Assembly: GCF_018333375.1 (NCBI RefSeq)
Contig: NZ_BORW01000033.1
Span: 1 to 63,142 of the forward strand
Origin: Paenibacillus cookii
Lineage (GTDB): Bacteria; Bacillota; Bacilli; Paenibacillales; Paenibacillaceae
DNA length: 63,142 nucleotides
Reading direction: 5' to 3'
Within the stretch, counting starts at the first letter, position 1, and the number at the start of each line of letters is the position of its first letter. A program made the position numbers and the translations under genes. Shown here in pieces: positions 42,319-51,321 of this stretch. The notes beneath the pieces are model-generated. The model was not told the DNA's origin, did no database searches, and was given only the letters and a program-made list of their open reading frames with translations.

Positions 42319-44391
42319 ATGAATCGGTTCATCCGGAATTCTGGTTTTTATTTGATTCTTTTTTTAGTTGTGGTGGGCATTGTCCAGTTCGTAAGCAGCA
42401 GTGGTGAATCTGCTCACAATCCTAGATACGATGAATTTCGGCAAGAGATTAAGGCTGGCAATGTGAAGGATATCACGGTTCAATTTGACGGTTACGCCTA
42501 TCTCGTAACCGGTAAATATAATCAAAAACCGGAAGGGGCTAAATCCGACAGCTTCTCAACCTACATTCCGGCTACGGATGCCGCGATCCAAGAGCTGGTG
42601 GACGCCAGCGACAAGACCGGCATGAGCTATACCCAGAAGAAAATGGAAGGCGAAAGCATTTGGCTGACGCTGCTCTCCTCCATGATTCCTTTGGTTATCA
42701 TGTTCATTCTTTTCTTCTTCCTGTTCAATCAGGCACAGGGCGGCGGCGGCAAAGTGATGAACTTCGGCAAAAGCCGTGCGCGCTTATATAATGAAGAGAA
42801 GAAGAGGGTCACATTCGAAGATGTGGCAGGGGCCGATGAAGAGAAACAGGAACTTGTCGAAGTCGTGGAATTCCTTAAGGATCCGCGGAAATTTGCCGCA
42901 GTCGGCGCCCGCATTCCGAAAGGGGTGCTGCTCGTAGGCCCTCCGGGTACGGGTAAAACGCTCCTCGCCCGCGCGGTAGCCGGGGAAGCCGGCGTTCCGT
43001 TCTTCAGCATTTCCGGTTCCGACTTCGTGGAAATGTTCGTAGGTGTCGGTGCATCCCGCGTTCGCGATTTGTTCGAGAACGCCAAGAAAAATGCGCCATG
43101 TATTATATTTATCGACGAAATCGATGCGGTTGGCCGTCAGCGCGGCGCCGGTCTTGGCGGCGGCCATGACGAGCGCGAACAAACGCTGAACCAATTGCTC
43201 GTAGAGATGGACGGTTTCGGCGGCAACGAAGGCATCATCATCGTTGCGGCGACCAACCGTGCGGATATTCTCGACCCAGCGCTCTTGCGCCCGGGACGTT
43301 TTGACCGTCAAATCACGGTCGACCGTCCGGACGTGAAGGGCCGCGAAGCGGTGCTGAAAGTCCATGCACGCAATAAGCCGCTCACAAAAGACGTTAAGCT
43401 TGACGTGGTAGCGAAACGCACGACCGGCTTTACCGGCGCCGAGCTGGAAAACCTGATGAACGAGGCTGCCCTGCTTGCGGCACGCCGCAACCGGAAGGAT
43501 ATTTCCATGCGCGAGGTCGACGAAGCGATCGACCGCGTCATTGTCGGTACGGAAAAACGCAGCCGCGTGATCAGCGAACGCGAGAAGCGGATCGTCGCTT
43601 ATCACGAAGCGGGCCATACCATTGTCGGCTACTTCCTGGAAAACGCCGATATGGTGCATAAAGTAACGATCATTCCTCGCGGCCGTGCCGGCGGATACGT
43701 CATCATGATGCCGAAGGAAGACCGCATGCTCGTCACGAAGCAGGAATTGCTGGATAAAGTGACAGGCCTTCTCGGCGGCCGCGTATCCGAGGAACTCTTT
43801 ATCGGGGAAATCGGAACGGGCGCTTACAGCGACTTCCAGCAGGCGACAAACATCGTCCGCAGCATGATCATGGAATACGGCATGAGCGAGAAGCTTGGAC
43901 CGCTGCAATTCGGTTCGTCCCAAGGCCAAGTATTCCTTGGCCGCGATCTTGGACACGAGCAAAATTACAGTGATTCCATCGCTTATGAAATCGATCAGGA
44001 AATGCAGCGCATGACCAACGAATGTTATCAGCGTTGTAAAGATTTGTTGACCAAACACGCCAAAGAGGTTCATCTCATCGCGAATACGCTGCTTGAGAAA
44101 GAAACCCTGGAGCTGGAGCAAATCAAAGAGCTGATCGAACAAGGATACCTGTCGGAAGACGGACCGCGCGACGGCGAAAACGGAGGTTCCTCCGAAAGCG
44201 GCGCGCCCGTAATCGACGAGATCGGCGACGTTCGCGTCCGCATTCAAGGCAAAGAGGACAATGCCGACTTGCCGACGAATGAGATTCCGAACGATGCCCC
44301 GAAGAGCTCTTCGGACATTCCGAACGATCCGACGAACCCGCCGGCAGACGATCCGAATAACGGAGGCACGCCTCCAGGTACGAAAGCGTAA
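42319..44391 (+). CDS. ftsH: ATP-dependent zinc metalloprotease FtsH
   Basis: A 690-residue membrane protease that degrades misfolded membrane and regulatory proteins. Two membrane segments lie at about 9-26 and 112-138 with an external domain between. The AAA domain has GPPGTGKT at 207-214, IIFIDEIDAVGR and the SRH segment. The protease zinc motif HEAGH is at 429-433. The acidic, Pro/Asn-rich C-terminal 80 residues (repeats of PNDxP type) look disordered and longer than in many homologues. GAGAGGAGGTAGGGG gives a strong ribosome binding site. Confidence 0.97.
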   Translation: MNRFIRNSGFYLILFLVVVGIVQFVSSSGESAHNPRYDEFRQEIKAGNVKDITVQFDGYAYLVTGKYNQKPEGAKSDSFSTYIPATDAAIQELVDASDKTGMSYTQKKMEGESIWLTLLSSMIPLVIMFILFFFLFNQAQGGGGKVMNFGKSRARLYNEEKKRVTFEDVAGADEEKQELVEVVEFLKDPRKFAAVGARIPKGVLLVGPPGTGKTLLARAVAGEAGVPFFSISGSDFVEMFVGVGASRVRDLFENAKKNAPCIIFIDEIDAVGRQRGAGLGGGHDEREQTLNQLLVEMDGFGGNEGIIIVAATNRADILDPALLRPGRFDRQITVDRPDVKGREAVLKVHARNKPLTKDVKLDVVAKRTTGFTGAELENLMNEAALLAARRNRKDISMREVDEAIDRVIVGTEKRSRVISEREKRIVAYHEAGHTIVGYFLENADMVHKVTIIPRGRAGGYVIMMPKEDRMLVTKQELLDKVTGLLGGRVSEELFIGEIGTGAYSDFQQATNIVRSMIMEYGMSEKLGPLQFGSSQGQVFLGRDLGHEQNYSDSIAYEIDQEMQRMTNECYQRCKDLLTKHAKEVHLIANTLLEKETLELEQIKELIEQGYLSEDGPRDGENGGSSESGAPVIDEIGDVRVRIQGKEDNADLPTNEIPNDAPKSSSDIPNDPTNPPADDPNNGGTPPGTKA

Positions 44392-44408
44392 ACCCAGCAG
44401 GACATACA

Positions 44409-44448
44409 AAACCCGGAAGACGACGGCAATCGTCTTCCGGGTTTTTTT
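44409..44448 (+). terminator. Rho-independent terminator after ftsH
   Basis: Two perfect 15-base arms, beginning AAACCCGG and ending CCGGGTTT, flank CGGCAA and are followed by seven T. Confidence 0.95.
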
Positions 44449-44670
44449 GTTTTTGGCAGCTTTACCCCAATGAATACGAAACCGTCGATCACAGCGCATG
44501 TTCTGAGCATGAGGTTGTTTTAATTTAGCATGAAGGAGTCTGAGCCAAGCCTCATGAAAGATTTTTATTTTTATCATCAAGCCTTTTTGTTGTGAAAGGA
44601 TGCACGAAACATGCGCCCTATAAGGATTTTTTGGCACGATGGACCTGTTTATGCCGAACTTTCCGCCCAA
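44449..44670 (+). other. Gap between ftsH and nadA
   Basis: After the ftsH terminator about 220 bases carry no gene. CATGAGG and CCTCATG (44509-44556) could form a long-loop hairpin followed by an A/T-rich stretch. No known RNA was recognised. Confidence 0.4.
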
Positions 44671-44699
44671 TTGACAGCCCGTGAAACCTTGTGTACATT
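44671..44699 (+). promoter_or_regulatory. Sigma-A promoter of the nadABC operon
   Basis: Perfect TTGACA (44671-44676), 17-base spacer, TACATT (44694-44699). Downstream, near 44727-44738, TTAGACACCTAA is partly palindromic and could be an operator for a niacin-responsive repressor (NiaR), but I cannot verify the match. Confidence 0.8.
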
Positions 44700-44801
44700 A
44701 GTTGGTAACTGAAAAACCTCAAGGCTTAGACACCTAACTTTGAGAGAATTTTCACAATATCACGGATCATGTGATGACCTTATTAAAGGAGTGGGTTTCT
44801 G

Positions 44802-45740
44802 GTGGAAGCTCTGGCGCTGCAGCATAAAGAGGAGCAAAAACGGGAATTGACCGAGAAGCTGATGCAGCTCAAAAAAGAAAGAAACGCAATTATTTTGGCT
44901 CACTATTATCAACGGGACGAAATTCAGGAAGTTGCCGATTTCCGCGGCGATTCCTTTTTGCTTGCCCAGAAAGCCGCGCAAACGGATGCGGAGACGATCG
45001 TTTTTTGCGGCGTGCATTTCATGGGGGAAAGCGCCAAAATTTTGGCTCCGAACAAGACGGTTTTGATTCCGGACGAACGCGCAGGCTGCCCGATGGCCGA
45101 CATGGTGAACGTGGATGGGCTCCGCAAGCTGAAAGCCCAACACCCGAACGCCAAAGTCGTTACATATATCAACTCCTCCGCCGACGTGAAAGCGGAAACG
45201 GACATTTGCTGCACGTCCTCCAATGCGGTGAAGGTGATCCAATCGCTGGATTGCGACGAGATCATCTGGGTGCCGGACAAAAACCTCGGCCATTACGTAC
45301 AGCAGCATACCGACAAAAAAATGATCATTTGGGAAGGTTACTGCAATACGCATGACATGCTGACCGTAAAAGACGTTGTGGAAATGAAAGCCAAACATCC
45401 GAACGCCCAGTTCGTCGTGCATCCGGAATGCCGTCCTGAAGTGGTTGCGATGGGAGATTTCGTAGGCAGCACGACGGCGATCATCGATTACTGCAAAAAG
45501 TCGGATTGCCAGGAGTTTATCGTCGGAACCGAAGACGGCACGGGCTACCAGCTTCGCATGGACAGTCCGCACAAGACCTTCCATTTTGCGACCAAATATT
45601 TGGTATGTCCGAACATGAAGGTAAACAATCTTAAAAAATTGGTGAAGTGCCTGGAAACGATGAAGCCGCAAATTTACGTACCGCCGGCCGTCGCAGACAA
45701 GGCCCGGATTTCTTTAGAGCGCATGTTACAAGTACAGTAG
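44802..45740 (+). CDS. nadA: Quinolinate synthase
   Basis: A 312-residue [4Fe-4S] enzyme condensing iminoaspartate with DHAP to quinolinate. Characteristic segments are ERNAIILAHYYQRDEIQEVA, FCGVHFMGESAKIL, DERAGCPMADMV, VVHPECRPEVVAMGDFVGST and LVCPNMK, which supply cluster cysteines. GTG 44802 has AAGGAGTGG upstream. It leads a nadA-nadB-nadC operon. Downstream coaX, in the same orientation, continues the cofactor theme. Confidence 0.97.
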   Translation: MEALALQHKEEQKRELTEKLMQLKKERNAIILAHYYQRDEIQEVADFRGDSFLLAQKAAQTDAETIVFCGVHFMGESAKILAPNKTVLIPDERAGCPMADMVNVDGLRKLKAQHPNAKVVTYINSSADVKAETDICCTSSNAVKVIQSLDCDEIIWVPDKNLGHYVQQHTDKKMIIWEGYCNTHDMLTVKDVVEMKAKHPNAQFVVHPECRPEVVAMGDFVGSTTAIIDYCKKSDCQEFIVGTEDGTGYQLRMDSPHKTFHFATKYLVCPNMKVNNLKKLVKCLETMKPQIYVPPAVADKARISLERMLQVQ

Positions 45741-45779
45741 CATGCGCTACTCTTTCTCTTAAGACAGGTGAATAATGCA

Positions 45780-47396
45780 ATGATTCCTCAGTATTTGGTT
45801 GATTTTGACCTGCAGTCCTTGCCTAGCGTGGAAACCGACGTCATCGTGGTCGGCTCCGGCATTGCGGGCTTGTATACGGCCATTGAGGCGGGGAAAGACC
45901 TGAACGTGCTTATGATTACGAAAAACGCCCTTCTGGAGAGCAATACCCGCTATGCGCAAGGCGGCATCGCCGCCGTGACTTCGGAAGACGACTCTCCTGC
46001 ATACCATCGTGAGGATACGCTGATGGCAGGCGCGGGGTTATGCTCGTCGGCCGCGGTCGATATTCTCGTGAATGAGGGGCCTGAAGGCGTCAAAGAGCTG
46101 ATCCGGCTGGGTACGGCCTTCGACGAAATCGACGGGGAGCTTGCGTTGACGCAGGAGGGCGCCCACAGCCGCCGCCGGATTTTGCATGCCAACGGCGACG
46201 CGACGGGTTTTGAGATCGTTAGGGCGCTGGCGGCGCAGGTACGGGGCCATGAACGCGTTAAAGTGTGGGAGCATCATTTTGTGATCGACGTCATAACGAC
46301 CGGAAACGAATGCGTTGGGGCGCTCGTACAGCGTCCCGACGGCCAGAGAGTGTATGTCAAGGCGACGGCTACCATTCTGTGCACGGGTGGGGCCGGACAG
46401 CTTTATCGCTATACGACGAATCCGGAGGTGGCTACCGCGGACGGAATTGCCATCGCTTACCGGGCGGGCGCGCAAATCCGCGACATGGAATTCCTCCAGT
46501 TTCATCCGACCGCGCTTTGTTACCCCGGTGCCCCGCGTTTCCTTATTTCCGAGGCGGTGCGGGGGGAAGGGGCCGTGCTGCGCAACATCAAGGGCGAACG
46601 TTTCATGGGAAAATACCACGAGCTGCTTGAGCTGGCGCCACGGGACATCGTGGCCCGGGCCATCCTCAGCGAGATGGAGGAAACGAAGGCGACCTTCGTG
46701 TATTTGGATATTACGCACGAACCGCAGGACTTTATCAGGCGCCGTTTTCCGACCATTTACGAAACCTGCATGAACTATGGCCTGGATATGGCAACGGATT
46801 GGATTCCCGTCGCTCCGGCTGCGCATTATATGATGGGCGGCGTCAAAACGGACCTGAACGGGGAAAGCAGCGTAGCCAGGTTGTTCGCCTGCGGGGAAGT
46901 CTCTTCGACCGGCGTGCATGGGGCCAATCGATTGGCAAGCAACTCGCTCTCCGAAGCGATCGTGTTCGGCAGACGGATCGTAAACCGGATTCGCGCTTTG
47001 GCCCCCGTGGTCGGTTCAATCGACTTGTCCCATCAGCTGGAGGGCCGGACCGGCGCTCCCAAGCAGGCCATCATCGAACGGCGGCTCAAGCTGCAGAAGG
47101 TGATGGTGCGGTATGCCGGACTGCGGCGCACCGGAACGATGCTCCGCAAAGGGATGGAGGAGCTGCAGCGGCAGCTGCCGATTTTCCAGTCGGAGCTCAC
47201 GAAGAAAGAGGAGTTCGAATTCGCCAACATGCTGACCAGCAGCATGCTGGTAACCCGGGCCGCCCTCGAGCGAACGGAAAGCCGGGGCGCCCATTACAGG
47301 GAAGATTACCCTCAAAGAGACGACGCCGTGTGGCGCAAACATCTGCTGCAGCGGCGCGAAGATGAAATGATGGAGGAATTCAGCGATGATGTTTAA
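45780..47396 (+). CDS. nadB: L-aspartate oxidase
   Basis: A 538-residue FAD enzyme that oxidises aspartate to iminoaspartate for NadA. The FAD-binding VIVVGSGIAGLYTAIEAG is N-terminal. RYAQGGIAAV, EGAHSRRRILH, LQFHPTAL and the conserved APAAHYMMGGVKTDLNG follow. I start at ATG 45780 with AGGTGA nine bases upstream; a GTG at 45768 is the alternative. Its 3' end overlaps nadC by 11 bases. Confidence 0.97.
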   Translation: MIPQYLVDFDLQSLPSVETDVIVVGSGIAGLYTAIEAGKDLNVLMITKNALLESNTRYAQGGIAAVTSEDDSPAYHREDTLMAGAGLCSSAAVDILVNEGPEGVKELIRLGTAFDEIDGELALTQEGAHSRRRILHANGDATGFEIVRALAAQVRGHERVKVWEHHFVIDVITTGNECVGALVQRPDGQRVYVKATATILCTGGAGQLYRYTTNPEVATADGIAIAYRAGAQIRDMEFLQFHPTALCYPGAPRFLISEAVRGEGAVLRNIKGERFMGKYHELLELAPRDIVARAILSEMEETKATFVYLDITHEPQDFIRRRFPTIYETCMNYGLDMATDWIPVAPAAHYMMGGVKTDLNGESSVARLFACGEVSSTGVHGANRLASNSLSEAIVFGRRIVNRIRALAPVVGSIDLSHQLEGRTGAPKQAIIERRLKLQKVMVRYAGLRRTGTMLRKGMEELQRQLPIFQSELTKKEEFEFANMLTSSMLVTRAALERTESRGAHYREDYPQRDDAVWRKHLLQRREDEMMEEFSDDV

Positions 47397-48246
47397 CGGA
47401 TATAACGAAGGTTTGGTGGAATCCATCCGTTTATGGTTGAAGGAGGACGTCGGATCCGGCGATGTGACGACGATGGCCACCATTCCCCCGGGCCACGAGT
47501 CCAAGGGCATCATTCATGCCAAGGAGGACGGCGTCGTGGCCGGGATTCCGGTTGCGGAGCTGGTGTTTCAAGTGGTGGATCCCGGACTGTCGTTTACGCC
47601 TTGCGTAAAGGACGGAGACCGTGTTACGAAGGGGACCGTGCTGGCTGTCGTCGAAGGAAGCACGCACCATATTTTGACGGGGGAACGGCTTGCGCTGAAT
47701 CTTTTGCAGCGCCTCTCCGGCATTGCAACCCGGACCCGCATGTTCGTGGATAAGCTTGAAGGTTTGCCTGCCCGGCTCGTCGACACGCGCAAAACGACGC
47801 CGGGTCACCGCATGCTGGAGAAATATGCCGTGCGGGTCGGGGGCGGCGCCAATCACCGTTTTGGGCTGTATGACGCCGTCATGATTAAGGACAACCATAT
47901 TAAAGGAGCGGGCGGAATTCGCCTGGCGGTTGAACGGGCACGCGCCCATATTCCTCACACAATGACCATTGAGGTGGAAACGGAGTCGCTGGATCAGGTG
48001 GAGGAGGCTTTGGAGGCCGGGGCGGACATCATCATGCTGGACAACATGGACAAAGCGATGATGAGAGAGGCGGTAAGACGGATCAAAACGAAGGCGCCGC
48101 ATGTCCGCGTCGAGGCTTCCGGCAACGTTTCGCTGCAAACGGTCAAAGAAATTGCCGAGTGCGGGGTTGACGTCATATCCGTGGGGCGGTTAACCTATTC
48201 TTTTGAGAGTCTTGACATCAGTCTGGATCTCAATGCTGTAAAATAA
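47386..48246 (+). CDS. nadC: Nicotinate-nucleotide pyrophosphorylase (carboxylating)
   Basis: A 286-residue quinolinate phosphoribosyltransferase making nicotinate mononucleotide from quinolinate and PRPP. Seen are LKEDVGSGDVTTMATIP, LLQRLSGIATRT, LVDTRKTTPGHRMLEKYAVR, GGGANHRFGLYDAVMIKDNH and the C-terminal EASGNVSL, GVDVISVGRLT. GGAGG ten bases upstream, inside nadB, shows coupled translation. Confidence 0.97.
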   Translation: MMFNGYNEGLVESIRLWLKEDVGSGDVTTMATIPPGHESKGIIHAKEDGVVAGIPVAELVFQVVDPGLSFTPCVKDGDRVTKGTVLAVVEGSTHHILTGERLALNLLQRLSGIATRTRMFVDKLEGLPARLVDTRKTTPGHRMLEKYAVRVGGGANHRFGLYDAVMIKDNHIKGAGGIRLAVERARAHIPHTMTIEVETESLDQVEEALEAGADIIMLDNMDKAMMREAVRRIKTKAPHVRVEASGNVSLQTVKEIAECGVDVISVGRLTYSFESLDISLDLNAVK

Positions 48247-48262
48247 AGGAGGGATCGTCCCC

Positions 48263-49030
48263 ATGATCCTTGTCATCGACATCGGGAATACCAACATTGT
48301 ACTGGGCATCTATAGAGGGCGAGAGCTTCTTCACCACTTTCGTCTGAGCACCATCCGTCAATCGACATCGGATGAATACGGCGTATGGTTTCACAATTTG
48401 TTCCATATGTCAGGGATTAACGTTTCGGACATTGAGGGCGTCATCATGTCCTCCGTCGTTCCGCCGATGGTTCATGTGATCGACCAGACATGCCGTAAAT
48501 ATATTCGCAAACACCCGCTTATGGTCGGACCGGGCATTAAAACAGGCTTGAATTTGCGCAACGAAAACCCGCGCGAGGTCGGCGCGGACCGGATCGTGAA
48601 TGCGGTGGCCGCGGTCGAGCTGTACAAAGGGCCGCTGGTCGTGGTCGACTTTGGGACGGCAACGACGTTTGACTGCGTCGACGAAAAAGGGGATTATCTC
48701 GGAGGCGCCATCGTGCCGGGCATCGGCATTTCGACGGAGGCTTTGGTTGAACGGGCGTCCAAGCTTCCGCGCATCGAGCTCGAAAAGCCGAAAAAGGTGA
48801 TCGGCCGCAACACGGTGCATGCCATGCAGGCCGGGATCATTTACGGGTATGCCGGTCAGGTGGACGGAATCGTCGAGCGAATGAAGGAGGAAATGCGTTC
48901 CCCTTCGCTGAAGGTGGTAGCCACCGGCGGGCTGGCGGAGCTGATAGCCAGCGAATCGGAAGCAATCGATGAGGTCAACCCGATGCTGACGCTCGAAGGG
49001 CTGCGGATTATATATGAGCGCAACAAGTAG
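48263..49030 (+). CDS. coaX: Type III pantothenate kinase
   Basis: A 255-residue ASKHA-fold kinase performing the first step of CoA synthesis. Motifs are LVIDIGNTNIVLGIY, the GADRIVNAVAA segment, VVVDFGTATTFDCVD and GGAIVPGIGIS. AAAGGAGGGAT precedes the ATG, 16 bases after nadC, so it is in the nad transcript. A perfect CTTCGTTT/AAACGAAG hairpin (49054-49081) lies after it but lacks a T-tract. Confidence 0.97.
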   Translation: MILVIDIGNTNIVLGIYRGRELLHHFRLSTIRQSTSDEYGVWFHNLFHMSGINVSDIEGVIMSSVVPPMVHVIDQTCRKYIRKHPLMVGPGIKTGLNLRNENPREVGADRIVNAVAAVELYKGPLVVVDFGTATTFDCVDEKGDYLGGAIVPGIGISTEALVERASKLPRIELEKPKKVIGRNTVHAMQAGIIYGYAGQVDGIVERMKEEMRSPSLKVVATGGLAELIASESEAIDEVNPMLTLEGLRIIYERNK

Positions 49031-49177
49031 CAAACGTCCGGTTTGAACCTGATCTTCGTTTTTGGGGAACGATAAACGAAGGGAATGCCGTTTTGTGCCC
49101 TCATCAGGGGTGTCAGCGAACATATCCTAAATGAAAGCGGACTACAATATCTTCAAATTCAAAGCAAGGAGTCTAAG

Positions 49178-50065
49178 ATGGACATGGAAAATAAACAAGA
49201 CGGCCTCATTCGGGGCACCGCCATGGGCGGGCGCGTCCGGGCTTTCGCCGTAAGGACGACGGCGCTCGTCGAGGAATTGCGGCGAAGACATGATACGTGG
49301 CCTACGGCTACGGCCGCCATGGGGCGGACGCTGACGGCAGGCGCCATGATGGGGGCCATGCTCAAAGGCGAGGAGAAATTGACGATTCAGGTAAAAGGCG
49401 ACGGCCCGATCGGCCAAATCGTCGTCGATGCCAACGCAAAAGGCGAAGTTAGAGGTTATGTGGACGAACCGCATACCCATTTGCCGAGCAACAGCCAGGG
49501 CAAGCTGGACGTCGCAGGCGCGGTCGGCCAGGGCTTTTTGCACGTGACCAAGGACTTGGGCCTGAAGGAGCCGTACCGCGGCAGCGTTCCGATCATTTCC
49601 GGGGAGCTGGGCGAAGATTTCACGTACTATTTTGCCGCCTCCGAACAGACGCCATCGGCAGTAGGGCTGGGCGTCCTGGTAGCACCCGACAATTCCGTCA
49701 TCGTGGCCGGCGGTTTTATCGTGCAGCTGCTGCCTGGACTCAGCGATGAGGAAATCACCGTGATCGAGCGGGCCGTCGGAGCCATGCCGCCGGTGACGTC
49801 GCTGTTGGATCAGGGGCTGGAACTGGATGAAATGCTGCGGTGGCTTTTGCCTGACGTGGAAGTCCTTGAGCATATGGATATCCGTTTCCAGTGCAAATGC
49901 TCGCGGGAACGGGTGGAACAGACGCTGGTCAGCCTCGGGAAGGATGAGCTGGAACAGCTGATCAAGGAAGACGGCCATGCCGAAGTGGTGTGCCACTTCT
50001 GCAACGAAGCTTACAGCTTTAACAAAGAAGAATTGCAGCAGATTCTGGACAGAGCAATTCGTTAA
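49178..50065 (+). CDS. hslO: Redox-regulated chaperone Hsp33
   Basis: A 295-residue holdase activated by oxidation. The N-terminal DGLIRGTAMGGRVRAFAVRT, and the C-terminal zinc cysteines CKCS and CHFC, are the Hsp33 redox switch. The start at 49178 has AAGGAG six bases upstream; the frame is open 31 codons further up without a ribosome binding site. It follows coaX as in B. subtilis. Confidence 0.96.
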   Translation: MDMENKQDGLIRGTAMGGRVRAFAVRTTALVEELRRRHDTWPTATAAMGRTLTAGAMMGAMLKGEEKLTIQVKGDGPIGQIVVDANAKGEVRGYVDEPHTHLPSNSQGKLDVAGAVGQGFLHVTKDLGLKEPYRGSVPIISGELGEDFTYYFAASEQTPSAVGLGVLVAPDNSVIVAGGFIVQLLPGLSDEEITVIERAVGAMPPVTSLLDQGLELDEMLRWLLPDVEVLEHMDIRFQCKCSRERVEQTLVSLGKDELEQLIKEDGHAEVVCHFCNEAYSFNKEELQQILDRAIR

Positions 50066-50082
50066 AGGCACGGGATGACAGG

Positions 50083-51045
50083 ATGATGACCAGACAAGAA
50101 AAGGCGTTATGGGCCGCAGTCATCATTTTGGCAGCGGGCGTGTTGTTTATGGGGAGCCTCATCGTCATAAGGGGGCTAAAGCCCGCCGGGACCGTGCATG
50201 AACCGGACGAAGAGCAGGGCGGCCGGAAAGCCGTCGCTGCTTTCGACGGTCAGATCATCACGGAGGACGAGTGGGTCGAAGAGTTGAAGCGGACGCATGG
50301 GAAGGACATGCTTTTGCAGATGCTCAACCAGAAGGCGGTGGATGCCGAAGCCAAAGCGCTGCAAATCCGGGTAACGCCGGAGGAAATCGCGGAGAAGGTC
50401 AAAGCCGATGCCGCCGGATACGAGTCGGAGGAAGCTTATTTTCAATCGATGTACGCCCAATTGGGCCTCTCCCCCGCGGATATTCGGGCGGAAGCAGCTT
50501 ACCAATTGACCCTCGAAAAAATCGCCACCCTTCATATCGATATTAGCGATGCGGACGTGGACAGGTATTTGGAGGAGCATCAAGAGGAATTCGAGCCGAA
50601 AAAGCAATACGAGCTGGCGTGGATCAAGCTCAAAAGCCGTAAAGCCGCCAATGAGGCGCTGGACCGCCTTGAACGGGGAGAAGATTTCGGCAAACTGGCC
50701 GAAGAGCTGTCCCTCGACGAATATACCCGCCTGCAAGGCGGCCGCCTCGGTTGGATCGAAGAAGACGACCCGTTCGTTCCGGCGGAGCTGCTCGACGCGG
50801 CCAAGGAGCTGCAAACGGGGGACATTGCGGGTCCGATCCGGCTTCAGGACGACGGATACGCGGTGATGCAGGTCATCGATATCCAAGAAACGGAGAAACC
50901 AAGCAGCGAGGACATCCGGGAGGGCATCCGCAAACAGCTTGCTTTGAACGAAGCCGTCCCGTTAACGGAGCTTGAGGCGCAGCTTCGGGATAAATACGGC
51001 GCTAAAATCATAACCAAAACCCCGCCCGGGCAGGGGGCGAGATAA
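50083..51045 (+). CDS. yacD: Membrane-anchored PpiC-type peptidyl-prolyl isomerase (YacD-like)
   Basis: A 320-residue protein with an N-terminal membrane anchor (ALWAAVIILAAGVLFMGSLIVI, residues 8-29), no lipobox, then a SurA-N-like region and a parvulin domain (KQYELAWIKLKSRKAANEAL, GGRLGWIEEDDPFVPAEL, GPIRLQDDGYAVMQVIDI). It should act outside the membrane on exported proteins. It sits between hslO and cysK, like yacD in B. subtilis. It is the second PpiC-like foldase of the window. The ATG at 50086 is an alternative start. Confidence 0.86.
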   Translation: MMTRQEKALWAAVIILAAGVLFMGSLIVIRGLKPAGTVHEPDEEQGGRKAVAAFDGQIITEDEWVEELKRTHGKDMLLQMLNQKAVDAEAKALQIRVTPEEIAEKVKADAAGYESEEAYFQSMYAQLGLSPADIRAEAAYQLTLEKIATLHIDISDADVDRYLEEHQEEFEPKKQYELAWIKLKSRKAANEALDRLERGEDFGKLAEELSLDEYTRLQGGRLGWIEEDDPFVPAELLDAAKELQTGDIAGPIRLQDDGYAVMQVIDIQETEKPSSEDIREGIRKQLALNEAVPLTELEAQLRDKYGAKIITKTPPGQGAR

Positions 51046-51170
51046 TGCCTTTTAGAAACCTTTGCCGAGTGGATCTGCGGATCCATGAAGCGAGGGTTGT
51101 TTTTTTGGAGACAGGCAGGGGGGCCTTAGGCCGGATGCGGAAATGAAGCGCTGCTCAAGCAGGGTTCGTA

Positions 51171-51199
51171 TTGACATTCGGAGGGAAGGTTGTTAAGAT
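51171..51199 (+). promoter_or_regulatory. Sigma-A promoter of cysK
   Basis: TTGACA (51171-51176), 17-base spacer, TAAGAT (51194-51199). AGGTA-5-TACCT (51202-51216) overlaps the expected start point and may be an operator; CymR controls cysK in B. subtilis, but the match is unverified. Confidence 0.75.
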
Positions 51200-51321
51200 A
51201 AAGGTACTAAATACCTACTTATTTACTCGGATATAAAATCGGTTTTTACAGCCAGACGCACGAACTGAATCCGCATACATCTTAAAACGAATTTTACCGT
51301 TCAAAAGGGAGGATTTTTACT

